Assembly: GCF_902497895.1 (NCBI RefSeq)
Contig: NZ_CABVHQ010000026.1
Span: 20,561-84,560, forward strand
From: Pseudomonas fluorescens
GTDB taxonomy: Bacteria > Pseudomonadota > Gammaproteobacteria > Pseudomonadales > Pseudomonadaceae
Length of the DNA stretch: 64,000 nucleotides
Reading direction: 5' to 3'
Positions within the stretch are counted from its first letter, which is position 1. Every line of letters begins with the position of its first letter. Both the position numbers and the translations under genes were made by a program. Under the pieces are notes generated by a model. The model was given only the letters and a program-made list of their open reading frames with translations, made no database searches and had not been told where the DNA came from. This document shows, in pieces, positions 60,004-64,000 of this stretch.

Positions 60004-61484
60004 GGCTGGCCCCCTAGTTTTTCCAGGCGTTCAACGCGCAAACCATCATCGGTTTGGCTCACCGCGATCCGAACCTTGTCGCCCGCCTTGAGTCCTTGCA
60101 TGAGCGCCGGGTCAGCCAACGGGAAGGTCATGGTCATGCCCGGCATGCCCAGCGTCTTGAAGGGACCATGGGCGAGCGTCACGTCTTGGCTATTGATCTC
60201 GACAACCTGGCCATCGGCCTCATGCAGGCTGGAGGCTGCTGCGCTGGGTGGTGGAATTTCCAGCGCTCTCGCGACGATGCCCTTGAGACTGGCCTCGGAA
60301 TCGAGCAGGAACTGTCCAGAGCTGACTACCCGCTGGCCTTCCTCCAACCCCTTCAACACCACCGTATTGCCATCGTTTTCCTGCCCGAGTTGCACCTCTA
60401 CGGGTCGGTAGCGACCAGCGTCTTCGGCGAGCATCACCAAGACGCGTCGGCCGGTGCGAATGATTGCCTCGCTCGGCACCCACAGCACGCTTTGTTCGGT
60501 CGAACGATTCAGGTGCACCTGGGCCGTCATACCCGGCCTGAGTCGCCCATCAGGGTTGGGCAGTTCGACCCGCACACGCACCGTTCGGCTGTCGGGATTG
60601 GTTTCGGGCAGAATCGCGCTGACCGTGCCCTTGAGCACTGTTCCCGGAAAGGCTGGCAGACGTGCTTCGACCGCTTGCCCCATGATGATCGATCCAGTCT
60701 CCGACTCTGGAACGGCCACGGCCAGCCACACGCTACTCAAACCATTGACTCGAGCCAGCGTTTGGCCGGCCGCCACGGTCATACCCGAACGTACATCCAA
60801 CGCTTGCAGTACACCGCTAATGGGGCTGGTAAGCGTCAGGACCGGCTGGGTCTTGCCGCTTCGCTCCACTTGAGCGATCAGCGTCGCTGGCATCCCGGTC
60901 AAGCGCAAGCGTTGGCGTGCTGCCGCCAGCAAGTCGGCATCGCCACTGCGTTTAAGTGCGAGAAACTCTTCCTGAGCAGCGGCCCACTCCGGGACCAGGA
61001 TATCGGCCAGAGCTGCATTGGCTTTGAGCATATCGCCTGGAGCACGGGCATACACCCGCTCCACAAAGCCGGCAGTACGCGATTGAATCACCGCGACATC
61101 CCGCTCGTTGAATGCCAGCACACCGACCACGTCCAGACTGGAAGCAAGTACGCCGCGAGTGACGGTGGCCAGACGCAAGCCGAGATTCTGGGTCAGGCTT
61201 GGGTCGATACTGATGGCCGCACTTTCCGCCGCAGCATCAGCGTATCGGGGCACCAACTCCATGTCCATGAAGGGTGATTTGCCTGGTTTATCGAACTTCT
61301 GCTGCGGGGACATCGGGTCGTACCAATACAGTACTTTGCGTTCGTCTTGCGTTTCAGGGGTCTGTTCGGCGGGGGGCTCAGGCATTGCACTCATTCGCTG
61401 CTGAGCAAACCAGTAACCGCCGGCAGCGCCCAGGGCAATCGAGAGGCCTGTCAGCAAAGCCCCTTTCCAGATTCGAGCGCTCAT
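60000..61484 (-). CDS. cusB: Efflux adaptor CusB with C-terminal CusF-like domain
   Basis: A 494-residue membrane-fusion protein. The N-terminal anchor (about 1-28) is followed by the heavy-metal-binding domain YWYDPMSPQQKFDKPGKSPFMDMELVP, the hairpin and beta-barrel domains, and an extra C-terminal CusF-like domain (about 420-490: GMPGMTMTFPL). E. coli CusB lacks that domain. The stop overlaps cusA by 4 bp, and its start overlaps the cusC stop. Confidence 0.94.
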   Translation of the reverse strand: MSARIWKGALLTGLSIALGAAGGYWFAQQRMSAMPEPPAEQTPETQDERKVLYWYDPMSPQQKFDKPGKSPFMDMELVPRYADAAAESAAISIDPSLTQNLGLRLATVTRGVLASSLDVVGVLAFNERDVAVIQSRTAGFVERVYARAPGDMLKANAALADILVPEWAAAQEEFLALKRSGDADLLAAARQRLRLTGMPATLIAQVERSGKTQPVLTLTSPISGVLQALDVRSGMTVAAGQTLARVNGLSSVWLAVAVPESETGSIIMGQAVEARLPAFPGTVLKGTVSAILPETNPDSRTVRVRVELPNPDGRLRPGMTAQVHLNRSTEQSVLWVPSEAIIRTGRRVLVMLAEDAGRYRPVEVQLGQENDGNTVVLKGLEEGQRVVSSGQFLLDSEASLKGIVARALEIPPPSAAASSLHEADGQVVEINSQDVTLAHGPFKTLGMPGMTMTFPLADPALMQGLKAGDKVRIAVSQTDDGLRVERLEKLGGQP

Positions 61485-62737
61485 TGATTGCCGTCCCCAT
61501 AAGCAAAATGCAGGCGAGCACTGGTGAGGGCTCGCTGTTCTTCGAAATCGATCTGTTTGAGGCGGGTCTCGATGAGTTCACGTCGGGCAGCAATGACTGT
61601 CGCCAAGTCGCTTTTACCGGCGCGGTAGCTGGCCATGGTCAACCCTACCTTTTCCTTGGCCAGGGGTAACAGGCTGTCCTGACTACGGCGCACGGCACGG
61701 TTCAGGCGCTCATACTCGGCCAGATCGTCCTCCAGTTGCTGAGCGTGCTCACGTGCAAGCGCTTCGCGCTCGGCCTCCAACTGATTCAGTTCGGCATGTT
61801 TGGCGGCGATCTTCGGGTTTTGTCGGGATTCGGGGAACAGCGGCAGGTCGAACGTGAACTGTACACTGACCATGTCGCCGAACTGACGTCCGCGACGCTG
61901 GTAGTCAAGCTCCCAGCTCCAGTCGGACTGCTTTTCCGCCTTGGCTTCACGGACCTTGGCTTCTGCTTCACGGGTCATCGGTACGAATGCTGCCAGTGCG
62001 GGGTGATGTTGCAGCTTATGGGGATAACCCGAGGCGTCGATGGGCCACTCGGGCAAACTACCGACCGGCTGGTCATTGGCGGCCGGACCTATCCAGCGTC
62101 TGAGAGCGGCTCTGGCTTGTGCCCGCAAGCGGATCAGATCGTCCTGTTGTTCCGCCAACTGGGCCGCCTCCTGTTTCGGCGTTACTGCATCGGCAGGTTG
62201 AGCACGACCACCGGCGATCTGCGCCCGGACGGTATCGGCCAACAGACGGTTCTCCCGGTAAAAATTCTGAAACAGCGCCTCTTTACTCTCGACGGAGTAG
62301 CTGCTGATCCAGGCCAATGCCGTGGCCTGACGAACGTTGAGACGCTCCACACGGCTTTCGGCCGCGGCGCGATCTACGGATGCCTCGGCAACTTCGATTC
62401 GCGCCCGACGCTTGTCACGGTTGGGCACCTCCTGCATGACGCCGACCATCTGCATAGTCATGAAGTCCTGCTCGAGGCGCCAGCGGTCAGGGCCACCGAT
62501 GGGATAGTTTTGTACGCCCAGCAGGAGCTTCGGGTCGGGTAGTTCTCCGGCTGGAATGGCGGCGCTGCTGGCCGCTTGCAGTTTGGCCGCTTGGGCGGTC
62601 AGCGATGGTGCATTGTTTTCAGCAAGGCGCAAGGCTTCGTCGAGTGTCAGCGGCGCAGCAAGGCTCGGCAATGCCAGCACGCTTGCCGCCAGGGCAGCCA
62701 CGAGGGGCCAACCGGTGCAGTAGCACTTGGAATTCAT
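61481..62737 (-). CDS. cusC: Outer-membrane efflux channel CusC/TolC type
   Basis: A 418-residue TolC-family protein with the usual two repeated helical regions (LTLDEALRLAENNAPSL near the start, and LNQLEAEREALAREHAQQLEDDLAEYERLNRAVRRSQ in the second half). The N-terminus is a signal peptide with no lipobox, so it is not the lipoprotein form seen in E. coli CusC. ATG at 62737 (AGGAATC upstream); a GTG at 62743 is possible. First gene of the operon. Confidence 0.93.
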   Translation of the reverse strand: MNSKCYCTGWPLVAALAASVLALPSLAAPLTLDEALRLAENNAPSLTAQAAKLQAASSAAIPAGELPDPKLLLGVQNYPIGGPDRWRLEQDFMTMQMVGVMQEVPNRDKRRARIEVAEASVDRAAAESRVERLNVRQATALAWISSYSVESKEALFQNFYRENRLLADTVRAQIAGGRAQPADAVTPKQEAAQLAEQQDDLIRLRAQARAALRRWIGPAANDQPVGSLPEWPIDASGYPHKLQHHPALAAFVPMTREAEAKVREAKAEKQSDWSWELDYQRRGRQFGDMVSVQFTFDLPLFPESRQNPKIAAKHAELNQLEAEREALAREHAQQLEDDLAEYERLNRAVRRSQDSLLPLAKEKVGLTMASYRAGKSDLATVIAARRELIETRLKQIDFEEQRALTSARLHFAYGDGNQ

Positions 62738-62838
62738 GTTCACGATTCCTGTGATGATCCACTGCGCGCCTCTTCAAACTTGCGCGCAGATATGCCATCC
62801 CGCGTCAGAGCGGGATGAGACTCAGTGTGGTACAGGAA

Positions 62839-63198
62839 TCAAGCGCGAGGCGGTCGCCACACCCCGGACGGGGCCTGAGTAGGCAGGGAGTCGCTGAAGA
62901 TTGTTAACATCTGCGGACTGGACAAACGGGTGGCAGGTTTCCCAAACGACACTTGTGGCAGACTGGCGCTCCTGCATTCCTGGCCAGGTTTGCAGGGTTT
63001 GCAGGGTTTGCAGGGTTTGCCGTGATCGGCGGAGCTGCTCATGTCACCGCAGCAGTCCTGGTTCATATCGTCCATCATGGTCATGCCCGTCGTTTGCATC
63101 GGGCAAGGTTCTGTCGGTGACTGAACGCCCGCCGTCCCGCTCAGGGGAAGCGCCAGGCTGATCAGGAAAATGAGGCAGCACCGCAGATAGCGTTTCAT
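62839..63198 (-). CDS. Exported Cys-rich protein with KPC repeats
   Basis: A 119-residue protein with a signal peptide (about 1-24, RCCLIFLISLALPLSGTAG). The mature part has a Met/Cys/Asp-rich section (MQTTGMTMMDDMNQDCCGDM) and a repeated Lys-Pro-Cys motif, coded by a 9-bp tandem repeat. Such a Cys/Met mix suits Cu(I) binding. It lies about 100 bp upstream of cusC in the same direction and could share its promoter. I recognise no named family. Confidence 0.75.
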   Translation of the reverse strand: MKRYLRCCLIFLISLALPLSGTAGVQSPTEPCPMQTTGMTMMDDMNQDCCGDMSSSADHGKPCKPCKPCKPGQECRSASLPQVSFGKPATRLSSPQMLTIFSDSLPTQAPSGVWRPPRA

Positions 63199-63479
63199 GC
63201 GAGGGAGTCTAGTCGCTGGTAACGGGCTATACAATTACGAATCTGTCAGGAAGAGCCAGCCAGATAGCGCCTGCAGTTCAACATGAATGCCCTCTCCTAG
63301 AAACAAGGACCCGCTAAACCGCGGACATGGTCAGTCACGACGCTTTGGTTAAGCATTCGCGCAGATGGCTAAAGACAATCAGATGGACTCAGTTCCACCG
63401 ATGAATTTTACGCAAATTTTACGGGCAGCCATATTGAGTCAATTGATACTGTGCGGCGCTCATCAGCCAGGCGTCTTTT
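63199..63479. promoter_or_regulatory. Intergenic region, KPC-protein gene / trkH
   Basis: 281 bp between divergent genes, so it should carry promoters for both. I see no clear repeat of the tRNA-Gly 3' end (no attR) and no obvious operator. Confidence 0.4.
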
Positions 63480-64000
63480 ATGTCCATTGCAGTACTGCGG
63501 CTTATCGGATTTATCCTGGGTATTTTTTTGATCACGTTGGCCGTGAGCATGGTGATTCCCATGTTTACACTGATGGTTTATGACCGCAGTGATGATCTGT
63601 CGGCGTTTCTCTGGTCGAGCCTGATCACCTTCGTCTGTGGGCTGGCGCTGATTGTTCGCGGGCGTCCAGAGGTTGCCCAACTTCGTCCACGAGATATGTA
63701 CCTGTTGACCACGGCCAGTTGGGTTGTCGTCTGCGCCTTTGCGGCTTTGCCGATGGTGCTCATCCATCACATCAGCTACACCGATGCGTTTTTTGAAACG
63801 ATGTCCGGCATCACCACCACCGGCTCGACGATTTTGACGGGGCTGGATACCGCGTCTCCAGGATTACTGATTTGGCGCTCGATGCTGCACTGGCTCGGGG
63901 GAATTGGTTTTATCGGCATGGCCGTGGCAATTTTGCCTTTGTTGCGAGTCGGCGGCATGCGTTTGTTTCAGACAGAATCTTCAGACTGGTCAGAGAAAGT
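63480..64000 (+). CDS. trkH: TrkH-type potassium uptake protein, partial
   Basis: The window stops after 173 codons. The visible part has hydrophobic helices, the first selectivity-filter loop TTTG in MSGITTTGSTIL, and WLGGIGFIGMAVAILPLLRVGGMRLFQTE, closely like E. coli TrkH. It imports K+ with TrkA in the inner membrane. The C-terminal two-thirds are outside the window. Confidence 0.92.
   Translation, partial: MSIAVLRLIGFILGIFLITLAVSMVIPMFTLMVYDRSDDLSAFLWSSLITFVCGLALIVRGRPEVAQLRPRDMYLLTTASWVVVCAFAALPMVLIHHISYTDAFFETMSGITTTGSTILTGLDTASPGLLIWRSMLHWLGGIGFIGMAVAILPLLRVGGMRLFQTESSDWSEK

Noticed and set aside
62995..63025. GCAGGGTTT tandem units as a CRISPR-like or intergenic repeat
   Set aside because: They lie inside a coding frame and encode Lys-Pro-Cys repeats; no spacers of constant size.

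Overview
The window is a stretch of a Pseudomonas chromosome, most likely from the P. fluorescens group. The gacA-uvrC-pgsA-tRNA-Gly order, the RpoN-dependent 3-hydroxybutyrate locus, the DUF2790 protein, the NfuA type and several families of REP-like palindromes between genes all point there. Most of it is core genome. The accessory part is the segment after tRNA-Gly (about 52.3-63.3 kb).

Layout. 1-885 is a gene-free composite of short repeats. metH (886-4596, minus) lies next to a 1367-residue toxin-like protein (4721-8824, minus) with a Tiki/PMT-like C-terminal domain. nfuA follows at 9.0 kb. From 9.8 to 19.5 kb lies a cobalamin region arranged around two divergent B12 riboswitches. The leftward unit is cbtB-cbtA-cobE-cobM. 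The rightward unit is cobW-cobN, followed by a chelatase ATPase/VWA pair. That pair reads as one chlD gene decoded by a programmed -1 frameshift: A AAA AAG heptamer, 6-nt spacer, 12-bp hairpin. It could supply both small partners of CobN. Next come a phospholipase D-like protein, a DUF2790 protein, a divergent MFS exporter/LysR pair, a TerC-CBS membrane protein, a Phd/RelE-type toxin-antitoxin pair, RidA, a D-amino acid deaminase-like PLP enzyme, a parvulin and a hybrid histidine kinase.

32.5-38.7 kb is a complete ketone-body module: acetoacetate-CoA ligase, 3-hydroxybutyrate dehydrogenase and a GntP-type permease, read from a sigma-54 promoter. An HbcR-like enhancer-binding protein is encoded directly upstream, and three matching inverted repeats look like its binding sites. 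38.7-44.3 kb is a yejABEF-type peptide ABC importer. A second parvulin, a lipase without a visible signal peptide and a class I DAHP synthase follow. The DAHP synthase is preceded by an unlisted 43-codon leader peptide with a run of Phe/Tyr/Trp codons and a strong intrinsic terminator, a classical attenuator layout, and then by a second aromatic-rich short ORF. A GNAT enzyme, two small phage-type HTH genes, gacA, uvrC, pgsA and tRNA-Gly complete the core block.

After tRNA-Gly comes an integrase pseudogene with three frameshifts, a GGDEF fragment, a fatty-acid-hydroxylase gene between two 88-bp direct repeats, and a copper/silver efflux operon (cusC-cusB-cusA-cusF) with a Cys-rich KPC-repeat protein upstream. 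This resembles a decayed integrative element that kept its copper resistance genes. The window ends inside a trkH-type potassium transporter gene.
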